A DNA stretch of 64,000 nucleotides from Terriglobales bacterium (GTDB lineage: Bacteria > Acidobacteriota > Terriglobia > Terriglobales > Acidobacteriaceae). Shown one piece after another: positions 44,162 to 53,532 of this stretch. The notes beneath the pieces were generated by a model, which saw only the letters and a list, made by a program, of their open reading frames with translations, was not told the DNA's origin and searched no databases. How positions within the stretch are numbered: the stretch's first letter is position 1; every line of letters begins with the position of its first letter. Both the position numbers and the translations under genes were made by a program. The stretch is taken from the NCBI GenBank assembly GCA_035651655.1, contig DASRFG010000023.1, positions 558,001 through 622,000 on the forward strand, in the 5' to 3' direction.

Positions 44162-45652
44162 TCAGCGGTTGGTGAGAGTAGCCAGGGCGCGCCGGTAGTC
44201 GGGATCGTCGGGTGAAATTTGCAGCGCCGACTTCAATGCCTGCACTGCCTCAGCTTGATGACCCAGGCGAGAGTGGATTTGTGCAATCTCGTAATATGCG
44301 TCGGCCTCGCGCGGGTCTATTAGAACGGTTTGCTGGAACGCCTGTAGTGCGCGCTGGTCATCGCCTTGCTTCTCCATGACCCGGCCGAGCACGTACAAGA
44401 ACTCAGGATGATAAGGTCTGGACCGCAGCGCCGCTTCGATTTCGACGCGAGCGCCGGTCACATCGCCCCTGGAAAAATTGATTTTCGCCATTTGAGCATG
44501 GGCAGCGGCGTTCTCGGGATCCTTCTGCAGCGCTTGCTCCAGGAGTTGCAAGGCGGGTGCGAGTTGGTTTTGGCGTGCCAACTCTCCGGCTTGTTCGGCT
44601 ATGTGGTCCGCGTCTGAACGAGCGCTGCGCGCGGCTTCTTCGCGGTGCGAGAGTTCGTCAAATTTCGCCCGCGTGGCTCGCGCCAGTTCGTGCTGCTTCA
44701 GGCAATCGTATGCACGAGCAAGCTGGAAGAGTTCCTCAGTACGAGAGGCGTTTTGGGTATCCGGCTTCTGCCGCGGTCCCTCTTGCTCGCGGTCGCTCAG
44801 CGGCTCCAACAGCTTTTTCGCCTCCGCACACCCACCTGACCGCAACAACACCTTCGCCAGCAGCAGGCTCGCTGGCGTATTCTCAGGCTCTAGGGCTAAC
44901 ACTTTGCGGGCATCGCGCTCGGCGTTCTCATTTTGATTGGAGTCGGCGAAGAACTTGGCGCGAAAGTAATACGCCGCCGCTGAGCGCGGCCCGAGGCGAA
45001 CGGCGCGATTGAAGTTATTCAGCGCCAGCTCTGATTTGCCGGTCAGCTGATAGCAAATCCCCAGGTCCCGAAGAGCAGCAGTGTTAGCTGGGGCCAGTGC
45101 CACCGCACGCTTCAGTACGGCGATAGCCGAGTCATAATGCTGCAATTGCATTTCGAGCTCGCCGAGCGCGACTGCCGGCTCCGCGTCCCGTGGGTGGGCC
45201 CGCATGGCGCGGCGCAGGACGATCTCAGCCTGCTTGTAATTAAAAACCGTACGGTAGGCGGAGCTCAGGCCGAGAGCCGCCGCCTGATTAGCGGGTTCTA
45301 CTCTCAGAATTGTTTTATAGGCGGCAATCGCCTCGGGAATACGTCCGATCTGCTGCAGCGTTCGTCCCAACAGCAGATTGGTCTGAACATCCCGGGGATT
45401 CGCCGCCACGGCTTGCTGAAGCAACGGCAGCGAGTCCTCAACTCTGCCTTGTTCCATCAACAGCTGTGCTTGCTTGCGAAATGCGGCAGTGCTCTTGCTC
45501 GGAGTTTGGGAAAAAACAGAATATGAAGTGAGCAGAGAGCTGCTTATCAGAAGAATTGCCAGCCTACGGCGCTTAGCTTGTAAATAACAGTTTTGTCTGT
45601 GCGGGCGACGCCAGCCGCAAAACCAACGCTGATTCACGAGAGGCCGTAACAA
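44162..45652 (-). CDS. Secreted tetratricopeptide-repeat protein
   Basis: A protein of up to 496 residues made almost entirely of TPRs after an N-terminal hydrophobic segment (LAILLISSSLLTSYSVFSQ). Repeats are visible from about 60 on (GRVEDSLPLLQQAVAANPRD, GRIPEAIAAYKTILRVEPAN ... GHQAEAVQALKSALQISPDD). The true start is unclear: TTG 45652 or GTG 45637 are in frame and both give an extended basic N-terminus before the signal segment. It lies between the TonB receptor and the CRTAC1 gene with gaps of 30 and 36 bases, so the three are probably cotranscribed. Confidence 0.85.
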   Translation of the reverse strand: MLRPLVNQRWFCGWRRPHRQNCYLQAKRRRLAILLISSSLLTSYSVFSQTPSKSTAAFRKQAQLLMEQGRVEDSLPLLQQAVAANPRDVQTNLLLGRTLQQIGRIPEAIAAYKTILRVEPANQAAALGLSSAYRTVFNYKQAEIVLRRAMRAHPRDAEPAVALGELEMQLQHYDSAIAVLKRAVALAPANTAALRDLGICYQLTGKSELALNNFNRAVRLGPRSAAAYYFRAKFFADSNQNENAERDARKVLALEPENTPASLLLAKVLLRSGGCAEAKKLLEPLSDREQEGPRQKPDTQNASRTEELFQLARAYDCLKQHELARATRAKFDELSHREEAARSARSDADHIAEQAGELARQNQLAPALQLLEQALQKDPENAAAHAQMAKINFSRGDVTGARVEIEAALRSRPYHPEFLYVLGRVMEKQGDDQRALQAFQQTVLIDPREADAYYEIAQIHSRLGHQAEAVQALKSALQISPDDPDYRRALATLTNR

Positions 45653-45682
45653 GGCGGCTGCAACAAAGCGGCCGCCCCGTCT

Positions 45683-48673
45683 TCAGAAATTGAGCCGCAA
45701 CCCAAGCTGTACCGCAAACGGCAGACTTCCGGGGGAGATCTGGTCCAGCTTCCGATAAGTCGCGCTAGGTTGCGGAACTGCGGTCAGTGCCGATGGAACA
45801 AAAGCAGAGTTATTGGGATTGGAGAATAAATTCCCGTGGTTTGTCAGGTTAAACATATCAGCAAGCAAATCGAGGTTGTAGCGTTCGCTGAATTTTAAGT
45901 TCTTCTCCACGCGAAAGTCGGTCTGGAAGAAATTTGGCTGTCGCGCCGGGTACCTGGGCAGCAGAAACGCCTTGCCGCTCGCCGGTGTCACCACTGGACG
46001 GTCGTTAAACGCAACCTGGTTCGCTACAGCGTCATTGTTGATGTCGTCCAGGCTGTACGCCGGGTAGGGAAGCCCACTGCGTACCTGGATGGAGTCGCTC
46101 AACGTAAACCCGTAAGGAAGAGTCACGACCACCGCCGACTTGAACTGATGACGAATATCTAGACCGTTGGTCCCATAGTCCAGATTGATATTGAACGGGT
46201 CCTGCGGGCCGAAGAAGGTATCGGTGTCACGCTCGCTTGAAGCATTGTCTTTATTCTGGGACACGGTGTAGCTGCTGAATAACTGCCAGCGCTGAGCAAA
46301 GCTCTTGCGCGCACTTACGACAAACTCGTGGTAGTTGGAATGGCTGAAGCTCGCGAGTTCAGAAGTACCGAAACCAACCGCCGCAATAGTAGGATCCGCG
46401 CCGGTAAAGGGCACGACAATGGCACGACCGAATTGATCATAGTGGTCCACCACGACGTTTCGTGCCCACTGCGTGGTGCTGAATCCCCCTGTGCGCAAGT
46501 GGTCGGAATGGGAGTAGGCATATGTAGCACCCAAGGTCCAAGTGGCAATGCGCTGCTCAACCCCCACTGTAAGATTCGAGACGCGCGGGTTTTTGAACGC
46601 CGGATCAACGTAAGTTATTCCCGGCGGTCCAATGGTTGCAATCAGAGGATCGTTCGGCTGCAAGGCTGAAGGGTATAAGTTCGGGAAACCACCCGGAGGC
46701 GCGCACGCGGGAGGCGCACCCCCGAAGCAGAAAAGGGTTGAGGTCTTCTCACCGCCCGAAGTTGGAAAAAAGATTGTGGGGGTCTGGGCGTAGTACAGTC
46801 CCCACGCAGCACGTAGTACGGTCAGCTTATCTTGAGGTCCGAAACTGTATGCCGCGCCAACACGGGGCCCAAACTGCGTGTAATCGTTAGGCACGTTTTG
46901 CGGAACTGGGGCCAGGTGACTCCCGCCGGGCCCAATCGGACCAATGCCAATGTAAACCTGCTGGCCGGGAGTCCGGGTCTGTGGTTGCGGATTTTTGGAG
47001 CCGTCCCAGCGCAGACCATAAGTGAGTGTGAAGTGGTTGCTGACTTGCCACTTGTCCTGCCAGTACAGACCGATGCCTATCTGATGGGTAGGGGCTAATG
47101 GAGCTGCTTGAAAGATATTCTTCCCGTTTAAGCCGAACCCTTGGATGAATCCGAAAGGCTTGCGCGCTTCGAAGTCCTCGAGTGTGCCGAAAAGATAAGT
47201 GCCGCGAGACCAGCCGGCGAAAGTATCTTTCCGGTCGAAGAAAATGTCCGCATCGCCGCCAAACTTAATGTCGTGCTTTCCAAACACATAGTCGAAATTG
47301 TCTTGCGCTTGAAGTTTGCCGTTATCTCCGTTGATGGGCAAAAAGAATCGCTGTCCGAAATTGCCGGTGTCAGCGATTTGCACTTCGGTTGCATTGCCGT
47401 TGGGATGGCGCGGCCGGGTTTCGCCCGACAGCAACAACTTGACCTCGTTCACCTTGTTGTTGCCGAGCACACTATTCAACGTGAAAACCGAGTTCACGCC
47501 CTGGTTGTGAAAGTTCTCGGTGTTGTCAAAGGCTGCGCTAACCTCATTTTGGCCGCGACCTCCGGTAAACCCGCTGGTATGGTTTCGGGTGAAGAAGGCG
47601 CGTGCGCTGAAGTGGTGTTTGTTATTGATCTGATAATCGTAATGCCCCAGCACCGAGAAGAGGTTTTGAAATTGGGTGTGGGCGCCTTCCAGCGACGCCA
47701 AATCGGCTATGCCCAACTCGGGTACTGCAACTCCGCTAACATTGCGAGCAAACTTGGTGATCAGCGGTCCGTGCTGCTGTTGGCGATCTACGGCCAGAAA
47801 CATGAACTGGCGGTCCTTCTTAATGGGGAACCCGATCGAGGCGCCGAACTGGTGTTGCCAGGTGACGTTGGAAGGATTATTCAGTGCGTCATTGGCCGTC
47901 AGGTTCTTGTGGCGCATATAGTAATGCGCGCTGCCATGGACATCGTTCGTCCCGGACTTGGTAACCACGTTCAGCAAGCCACCGGTTGAGCGACCGAATT
48001 CCGGCGCAAAGCCGTTGGTAACTACCTGGAACTCCTGCACCGCGTCCAGTGGGATGGTGAAATTCTTGGTTTCCAAAGATCCGAAGAACTCGCCGAAGGA
48101 ATTGTTAAAAGAATCCCCGCCATCGATCGCAATTCCGGTGTAGTCGCTCTGCTGGCCGCCGAGCCGAATGCCGCCGCGCAGTCCGGGAACCACCTGCGCT
48201 GAGGGCGTCAATTGCGCCAGGTCGCGATAATCCCGTCCGGAAAGGGGTAAGCTGGAGACACTCTGGGAGTTGATTAGTTCGCTGATTCCGGCCTGGTTCA
48301 CATCCACTGCCGTGGCGGTCACGTTTACTTCTTCACTGGTGCCCTTGACGGGCATATTGATGTCAATGTCCAGGCTGCCGCCGACGTGAAGCAGGATGCT
48401 TGAAACCTTGGTGGTCGTAAAGCTCGGCGACTCTGCCAGAAGTTGATACTCGCCCGGCGGCACTTGCGGGAAATTGTAGTGTCCGGCCGCGTCTGTTACT
48501 ACGTTCCTCTGGAAACCGGTGGAAGAACTGCTGAGCGTCACTTTGGCATTGGGGATCACTGCATGGGCTGGATCCAGCACCGTGCCATGGACGTCGCCCC
48601 GCTCAAGGGTCTGACCCATTAATAAGCATGTACAAATCAGGGCAAAAAATACGCAGGCACCAGGCAGACGCAT
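45683..48673 (-). CDS. Oar-like TonB-dependent receptor (nucleoside locus)
   Basis: A 996-residue outer-membrane receptor. ATG 48673 is used because GGGAGGAAGAAC precedes it and the product begins with a signal peptide. A carboxypeptidase-regulatory-like Ig domain follows (GTVLDPAHAVIPNAKVTL, about 30-115), then a plug domain (LPLSGRDYRDLAQLTPSAQ, GGLLNVVTKSGTNDVHGSAHY) and a long barrel ending in VQLGLRLNF with a terminal Phe. Substrates of such receptors are usually oligosaccharides or other large compounds. Its place behind the permease, ribokinase and nucleoside hydrolase genes suggests nucleosides or nucleic-acid fragments. Confidence 0.9.
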   Translation of the reverse strand: MRLPGACVFFALICTCLLMGQTLERGDVHGTVLDPAHAVIPNAKVTLSSSSTGFQRNVVTDAAGHYNFPQVPPGEYQLLAESPSFTTTKVSSILLHVGGSLDIDINMPVKGTSEEVNVTATAVDVNQAGISELINSQSVSSLPLSGRDYRDLAQLTPSAQVVPGLRGGIRLGGQQSDYTGIAIDGGDSFNNSFGEFFGSLETKNFTIPLDAVQEFQVVTNGFAPEFGRSTGGLLNVVTKSGTNDVHGSAHYYMRHKNLTANDALNNPSNVTWQHQFGASIGFPIKKDRQFMFLAVDRQQQHGPLITKFARNVSGVAVPELGIADLASLEGAHTQFQNLFSVLGHYDYQINNKHHFSARAFFTRNHTSGFTGGRGQNEVSAAFDNTENFHNQGVNSVFTLNSVLGNNKVNEVKLLLSGETRPRHPNGNATEVQIADTGNFGQRFFLPINGDNGKLQAQDNFDYVFGKHDIKFGGDADIFFDRKDTFAGWSRGTYLFGTLEDFEARKPFGFIQGFGLNGKNIFQAAPLAPTHQIGIGLYWQDKWQVSNHFTLTYGLRWDGSKNPQPQTRTPGQQVYIGIGPIGPGGSHLAPVPQNVPNDYTQFGPRVGAAYSFGPQDKLTVLRAAWGLYYAQTPTIFFPTSGGEKTSTLFCFGGAPPACAPPGGFPNLYPSALQPNDPLIATIGPPGITYVDPAFKNPRVSNLTVGVEQRIATWTLGATYAYSHSDHLRTGGFSTTQWARNVVVDHYDQFGRAIVVPFTGADPTIAAVGFGTSELASFSHSNYHEFVVSARKSFAQRWQLFSSYTVSQNKDNASSERDTDTFFGPQDPFNINLDYGTNGLDIRHQFKSAVVVTLPYGFTLSDSIQVRSGLPYPAYSLDDINNDAVANQVAFNDRPVVTPASGKAFLLPRYPARQPNFFQTDFRVEKNLKFSERYNLDLLADMFNLTNHGNLFSNPNNSAFVPSALTAVPQPSATYRKLDQISPGSLPFAVQLGLRLNF

Positions 48674-48803
48674 GTTCTTCCTCCCTTTACAGGCTTGGGA
48701 AAGTGCAAGTGAGAGAAACCCAGAAGACATTTAGTTGGGCGAAATTAGACGATTTATAGCAGCCAAAGTCAAGAATATAGTTTTACCGGAACACAGTTCA
48801 GTT

Positions 48804-49850
48804 CTACTTGCCTCGCACGCGGCTCACCAGCAGATCCAGGAAGCGTTGCGCTTGCACATCAACACAGACTTTTACGTTGGGCGTCACCTTATCCATGCCT
48901 TCGATGACATAACGGTCTCCGTGCAGCACGTTGCGCTCGATGTAGCCTTCCCGGTTGGCGACGGTTTCTCCTCGTGTGAACTCACCTCGGGTTTCAACAT
49001 CAACGTGCATGGATTTCGTTGTCACCAGCGATGAGTCGAGCGCTACCCCCATCGCGAGTGGGTCATACATAGGCGAGCCGGAAAATCCGAATTTCTGCGA
49101 TTGTCCCACCAGGTACTTCCCCACCTTTGCCACAAAGCTCGAGATGGGGCCGGGCGCTGCCTCAAGCTGTGCCACCTCGCGCTGAGTCAACAAAGTGCGG
49201 TTCCCAACATCCAGACCTACCATGGTGAGGGGCCAGCCCGCATTAAAGACGATCTGCGCCGCCTCGGGGTCGTTGTAGATGTTGGCTTCCGCAGCAGCAT
49301 TAACGTTTCCTCCCGAGATGCTTCCGCCCATAATGACAACTTCTCGGACGAGAGGAGCAATGCTCGGGTCTTTTGAGAGCGCCAGCGCGATATTGGTCAA
49401 TGGACCGACGGGAACCAGCGTGATCTGGTGAGGATATTTATGCACCAGTTCGATAATCAGGTCGGGGCCGAACCGCGGGTCGGCGCGGCAGCCGGTCGGC
49501 AGCTCCACATCTGCCAAACCGTTCTTGCCGTGCCAGAATTCGGCGGTAATCAGCTTCTGAAAAAGCGGGTGTTTGGCCCCGGCCGTTACCGGGATGTCGC
49601 ACCGCTTGGCGAGGTTCACTAGCTTGAGCGCGTTTTCCAGACCCACTTCAGCGGTGACATTTCCGGGGACCACCGTCAGCGCCTGAACTTGGACCTCGGG
49701 CGAGGTCAGTGCCAGCAGGATGGCCAGTGCGTCATCGGTACCCGGGTCCGTATCAATGATGATCTTCTTGGGCGAGGAAGTTCCTTGTGCCACTGCCAGC
49801 TGGCACAAAAGAAACAGTAAACATATGACCGATGAACGAATATCTCGCAT
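48804..49850 (-). CDS. Secreted inosine-uridine-type nucleoside hydrolase
   Basis: A 348-residue nucleoside hydrolase with a signal peptide (MRDIRSSVICLLFLLCQLAVAQ). The calcium-binding DTDPGTDDALAILLAL cluster (D33-D40) is intact, and VGPLTNIALALSKDP, MGGSISGGNVNAAAEANIYNDPEAA and the late YDPLA metal-site segment are present. Family members release ribose and base from nucleosides. The signal peptide places the reaction in the periplasm, so ribose would then be imported. AAAGG lies before the ATG. The ribokinase is 48 bases upstream. Confidence 0.92.
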   Translation of the reverse strand: MRDIRSSVICLLFLLCQLAVAQGTSSPKKIIIDTDPGTDDALAILLALTSPEVQVQALTVVPGNVTAEVGLENALKLVNLAKRCDIPVTAGAKHPLFQKLITAEFWHGKNGLADVELPTGCRADPRFGPDLIIELVHKYPHQITLVPVGPLTNIALALSKDPSIAPLVREVVIMGGSISGGNVNAAAEANIYNDPEAAQIVFNAGWPLTMVGLDVGNRTLLTQREVAQLEAAPGPISSFVAKVGKYLVGQSQKFGFSGSPMYDPLAMGVALDSSLVTTKSMHVDVETRGEFTRGETVANREGYIERNVLHGDRYVIEGMDKVTPNVKVCVDVQAQRFLDLLVSRVRGK

Positions 49851-49898
49851 TGCTTTTGTACCTTTCGGATAGATTGTGTAGAAAATTGGGAGGTTCCC

Positions 49899-50921
49899 TC
49901 ACGAAGTATGCGCCAGTCGTGCGGCCCCAGGGGGCGCGGCAGTCTCCACCGAACTGAAACCCGGTGCAGCCTGGAGCTTTGCCGTTTTCAGAAAACGAGT
50001 GACTTCCGCCTTGTCCGGCATGGATGGTTGGGCGCCCTTGCGGGTCACGGAAACAGCTGCCACGGCTGATGCGTAACGCGCGGCCTCGGCAGGCGGCTTG
50101 TCCTCAAGCAGCGCAACCGCGAGCGCTGCATTGAAAGCGTCTCCAGCTGCAGTTGAATCAACCGCACGCACCTTGAAGGCCGGGATGTATTCCCGCTCCC
50201 CATTGCGGCTTGCCAGGTAAGCACCTTGGCTTCCCAGCTTCAAGATCACATGGCGCGGCCCGCGCCCCAGCAAGTCTTCTGCATGCTGGCGCACATGCGT
50301 GGGATCAAATTGCAAGCTTCCCGATCCCTGTGCCGGAGAAGACCCGCACAGGGCCAAAGTCTCGCTCTCATTGGGAGTGAGCCAGCTAAGTTGAAGCAGC
50401 AGCTTTGGAGGCAAGTCACGCGCCGGCGCAGGATCCAGCATCACTGGGATCTTCTTCCGGTATCCCATTTCCGCTACGTACACCACCGTTTCCAGCGGGA
50501 CTTCCAACTGCATCAGGATCATGCCAGCATTTGCCAGCAACGACCCGAAGCGTTCCACGTCCATCGGCAGCAAACGCCCGTTCGCTCCAGGCACCACGAC
50601 AATGCTGTTTTGACCCCGGCTGTCGGTTGTGATCAGGGCGACTCCCGATGAAGTCTGCGCCGCTGCTGTAATCCCGCGGGCGTTTACGCCGGCATCGTGC
50701 AGCCCTCGCCGCAGGCGCTCCCCAATTTCGTCGTCGCCTACCTTGGCGATCATACTTACGGGATAGCCGAGCCGCGCCACTCCCACCGCTTGGTTCGCCC
50801 CCTTTCCGCCGAAGAAGGTCTCAAACCGGTTGCCGATGAGCGTCTCCCCGGGCGCAGGAATGCGCTCGGACGAGGCCACCATATCCAGGTTGACGCTCCC
50901 CACCACTAGTATCGGTTTCAT
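49899..50921 (-). CDS. rbsK: Ribokinase
   Basis: A 340-residue PfkB-family sugar kinase. ATG 50921 has GGAGC upstream and gives the usual start MKPILVVGSVNLDMV. The first signature GGKGANQAVGVARLG and the second with the catalytic aspartate (STAAGDAFNAALAVAL) are intact, with the ATP-anion-hole motif near DSTAAGD. It phosphorylates ribose to ribose-5-phosphate in the cytoplasm. Its neighbours, a permease and a periplasmic nucleoside hydrolase, make ribose the expected substrate. Confidence 0.93.
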   Translation of the reverse strand: MKPILVVGSVNLDMVASSERIPAPGETLIGNRFETFFGGKGANQAVGVARLGYPVSMIAKVGDDEIGERLRRGLHDAGVNARGITAAAQTSSGVALITTDSRGQNSIVVVPGANGRLLPMDVERFGSLLANAGMILMQLEVPLETVVYVAEMGYRKKIPVMLDPAPARDLPPKLLLQLSWLTPNESETLALCGSSPAQGSGSLQFDPTHVRQHAEDLLGRGPRHVILKLGSQGAYLASRNGEREYIPAFKVRAVDSTAAGDAFNAALAVALLEDKPPAEAARYASAVAAVSVTRKGAQPSMPDKAEVTRFLKTAKLQAAPGFSSVETAAPPGAARLAHTS

Positions 50922-50974
50922 CTCGCTCCAAGGATCCAAATTAATGAGCAAACGATCTTAATGAACAACGACAT

Positions 50975-51970
50975 TTAATGAGTGACGATCGGCGCTATTG
51001 CAACCGCTCCCAGCCCGATGACGAAGCATGCGAACATGAGCGGGATTAGCCGACGCGATTCAGGCGGCGCATTCGCAAATTCTTTCCAGATAAACACACC
51101 CCATATGGCTGAGACCATGGTCGCGCCTTGTCCGATCGCGTATGAAACTGCCGGGCCGACCAACTGCGCATGGGACGCGACGAAGTTCAACACCGTGCCC
51201 GTACACCAAATCGCCCCGCCTAATATTCCGATCAGGTGCCACGAAGCACGCCCAGCAAAATAATCCTTCACGCGGACAGGAGGGTCGCCGGTCAGCGGCT
51301 TGCGCATCATTAAATAATTCACCGGCACTGCGCACAACAATGTGCCGATCGAGAACCAGAACGCCACTGCATACGGGCCGAGCGCCCGCTCGCCGGTTAC
51401 CGCCTTAGTCACCAACGGATAGAACACTCCCATGAGAACGCCGCAGGCCAGACTGATCACGATCCCCTTGCGGCTGACCTGCTGCCGTCCCACCTCGCGC
51501 CGGCGATACGCCATCGCGTCGAAGACGATGGCGAGCATCACCATGGCTACGCCGCCGAAGAGTAAGTAAGGATGACCTTTCGGTGCCAGGAGATAATTCA
51601 TTAGTACTCCTACCACCAGAGCTAAACCAATGCCGATGGGAAAGGCTACTGCTAATCCGGCGATCGCGATCGCTGCTACCAGGAGCAGGTTGGCAACGTT
51701 AAATACCGCTCCCCCAGCCATGGCGTAGAGAATGTGGCGGGTGTCAGTTTGAGCAAGGTCGGCCAGAAAGCTGGATTGTCCTCCTCGCAAACTTCCCAGG
51801 GTGAGCCCCCAAAAGATACTCGTCAGCACAATACCGAAGACGTAATCCCAGTAGAACAGCGGAAACGGCCACTTGGGAGTGAGCTTCATAGTGTTGGCCC
51901 ATGACCCCCAGCAGACAGCACTAGTGATCATGAACAGCAGCACCACGGCATATGCTTCCGGCTGATACAT
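50975..51970 (-). CDS. GRP/ureide-permease-type sugar or nucleoside transporter
   Basis: A 331-residue inner-membrane protein with ten hydrophobic helices (two five-helix halves as in the DMT superfamily), close to the bacterial glucose/ribose porter and ureide permease group: FMITSAVCWGSWANTMKL, PLFYWDYVFGIV, GGAVFNVANLLLVAAIAIAG and GGAIWCTGTVLNFVAS. ATG 51970 is preceded by GGGGAGG. It heads a minus-strand run with ribokinase and nucleoside hydrolase, so ribose or nucleoside uptake is the likely function. Confidence 0.82.
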   Translation of the reverse strand: MYQPEAYAVVLLFMITSAVCWGSWANTMKLTPKWPFPLFYWDYVFGIVLTSIFWGLTLGSLRGGQSSFLADLAQTDTRHILYAMAGGAVFNVANLLLVAAIAIAGLAVAFPIGIGLALVVGVLMNYLLAPKGHPYLLFGGVAMVMLAIVFDAMAYRRREVGRQQVSRKGIVISLACGVLMGVFYPLVTKAVTGERALGPYAVAFWFSIGTLLCAVPVNYLMMRKPLTGDPPVRVKDYFAGRASWHLIGILGGAIWCTGTVLNFVASHAQLVGPAVSYAIGQGATMVSAIWGVFIWKEFANAPPESRRLIPLMFACFVIGLGAVAIAPIVTH

Positions 51971-52027
51971 CCGTTGTCCTCCCCTTACGCCCAACCCACC
52001 CGTTCACAAGAGGATAGGCGGTGGGCA

Positions 52028-52055
52028 ATCGTAAAACGTTTCAATCCTTTGTCAA
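52028..52055 (-). promoter_or_regulatory. Promoter with LacI-type operator core before the nucleoside operon
   Basis: On the minus strand TTGACA (complement of 52050-52055) and TACGAT (complement of 52028-52033) are 16 bases apart, about 58 bases before the permease ATG. The spacer contains AAACGTTT (52034-52041), the central core of many LacI/GalR-family operators, including the purine and ribose repressor sites of enterobacteria. Confidence 0.5.
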
Positions 52056-52310
52056 GGTCAATCCCCGGGCGTATGACCATCTGCTGTGGGCGGATTGTTG
52101 GTGGCCAATAAAACTTGCCGAGACACAAGCCAAGTCATAGCTGATCAACCACCCGGAGTACCTGAAGTGCTCAGGCCAGCAGCTCTCGATTGAGGCTTCC
52201 GGACAGCCAACCTCTCACGTTGGGTCCAATCTAATTATTCAAGCGCGCCACGCCTAACAACAATCGACAGCTCAAATGGCCGAAGGAAAACCCTTAGGAG
52301 GATACCTGTA
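52056..52310. other. Rest of the intergenic region before the Ser/Thr-rich gene
   Basis: About 255 bases between the minus-strand nucleoside promoter and the plus-strand gene at 52311. It should contain the promoter of that gene, but no box pair stands out. GGAGG lies about ten bases before the ATG. Confidence 0.3.
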
Positions 52311-52967
52311 ATGAGAAATACATGGTTAGTGACCCTGCTGCTGCTGCTCGCTTCAGCTTGGGTTGTGGCGCAAACCAGCGACACATCCGCCAGCAATCCG
52401 CAGAGCGGAACAAGTGCTTCGCAAGAGACAAGTGCTTCGCAAAGCACCAGTACCTCTTCGCCCAGTACTTCTTCCCAAAGCTCGGATCCCAATAGCTCCA
52501 CCAGCACCGCCAATCCGAGCGGTTCGCAAACGACAACCACTACTCAATCCACCACCACGACCAGCACGACCACCTCAACTGCAAAGACGAAACTTGAAGG
52601 CTGCTTAAGCGGTTCAGGTGGCAGCTACACGCTGACCGATAAGAACGGCCAGACCTGGCAGCTGAGCGGCGATACCTCTTCGCTGAGTGAATACGTTGGA
52701 AAAGAAGTACGTGTAAGCGGCGCCGAACAAGCCGCCGGTTCCAGCTCGAACAGCGGCATGAGCAGCTCCAGCGGTTCTCAGAGCGGTTCTCAGCCCAGCA
52801 GTTCAAATCCGTCGAACCCGTCGGATTCTTCCCAGGCCGGCGCGTCGAACGCTTCTGGAGCTAATCCCAGCGCTTCGAGTGCAGCACAGAACACGTTCAA
52901 CGTGACCAAGGCAAAGAAAATCTCCGACAGCTGCAGCACCTCGGGCAGCATGCCGAGCAGCAAGTAA
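52311..52967 (+). CDS. Ser/Thr-rich secreted protein with small beta domain
   Basis: A 218-residue secreted protein: signal peptide (ending WVVAQ), a Ser/Thr/Gln-rich disordered region (22-90), a compact beta-rich domain (about 92-140, KLEGCLSGSGGSYTLTD then WQLSGDTSSLSEYVGKEVRV) resembling DUF5818/OB-like modules, a second Ser/Asn/Gly linker, and a short end FNVTKAKKISDSC whose cysteine may pair with C96. The domain looks split by the linker. Short DNA repeats (18-bp copies near 52410-52445) underlie the low complexity. Confidence 0.7.
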   Translation: MRNTWLVTLLLLLASAWVVAQTSDTSASNPQSGTSASQETSASQSTSTSSPSTSSQSSDPNSSTSTANPSGSQTTTTTQSTTTTSTTTSTAKTKLEGCLSGSGGSYTLTDKNGQTWQLSGDTSSLSEYVGKEVRVSGAEQAAGSSSNSGMSSSSGSQSGSQPSSSNPSNPSDSSQAGASNASGANPSASSAAQNTFNVTKAKKISDSCSTSGSMPSSK

Positions 52968-52993
52968 GCGCAGCTGGAAAATTCTTTCTCGAC

Positions 52994-53025
52994 CCACCGG
53001 CGAAATTTGCCGGTGGATTTTTTTT
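52994..53025 (+). terminator. Strong terminator of the Ser/Thr-rich gene
   Basis: CCACCGGC (52994-53001) and GCCGGTGG (53009-53016) form an 8-bp stem with a 7-base loop, followed by ATTTTTTTT. Confidence 0.9.
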
Positions 53026-53047
53026 GGCCAAAATTCGGAAGCCCGCC

Positions 53048-53449
53048 TCAGTGCACGGGAACAAGGGCAACGACGCTCTCCCGTTCGCGCGGTCCGTCGA
53101 ACTCTATAAGAACTACCCTCTGCCAGGTACCTAGCACCAACTTTCCCTTCTGTACTGGCAGCGCAAGAGAGGTCCCAATCATTGCCGAGAGAATGTGATC
53201 GGGCACATGGGCGGGATTGTGGGGATGACGATAACGTAGTTTGGGCATCATGGCCTCAAAAGCGTCAAGCATGTCGAGATCGGTTCCGGGATCCAGATCG
53301 GCTGTGGTGAGCGCCGCCGTCGTATGGAGCAACGAAAGCTGACAAATGCCGGTCTCATCCGGGTAGTGTTTACGCAATACGGCATCCAGCTGGTCGGTGA
53401 TGTCCACTACCTGGCGTTTCTTCCCCGTCTTTACGGTTATCTTCTGCAT
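53048..53449 (-). CDS. YjbQ-family (UPF0047) protein
   Basis: A 133-residue YjbQ/UPF0047 protein, a small trimeric family with weak thiamine-phosphate synthase activity reported for some members. The physiological role is unsettled. Conserved segments: CQLSLLHTTAALTTADLDPG with the active-site His/Thr, RYRHPHNPAHVPDHILSAM, and the final GTWQRVVLIEFDGPRER. ATG 53449 gives the typical length; TTG 53464 would add five residues. Confidence 0.92.
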   Translation of the reverse strand: MQKITVKTGKKRQVVDITDQLDAVLRKHYPDETGICQLSLLHTTAALTTADLDPGTDLDMLDAFEAMMPKLRYRHPHNPAHVPDHILSAMIGTSLALPVQKGKLVLGTWQRVVLIEFDGPRERESVVALVPVH

Positions 53450-53532
53450 TGATTTCACTTTCAATTGGATGTGGTCTGGCGAGAAGCCGCAGCCTGTTGT
53501 AGCTTGCGGATGATAATATCGGCGCCTCGTTC

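Noticed and set aside
47141-47989. Open frame of 282 codons antisense to the TonB receptor
   Set aside because: Shadow of the receptor gene with no signature of its own.
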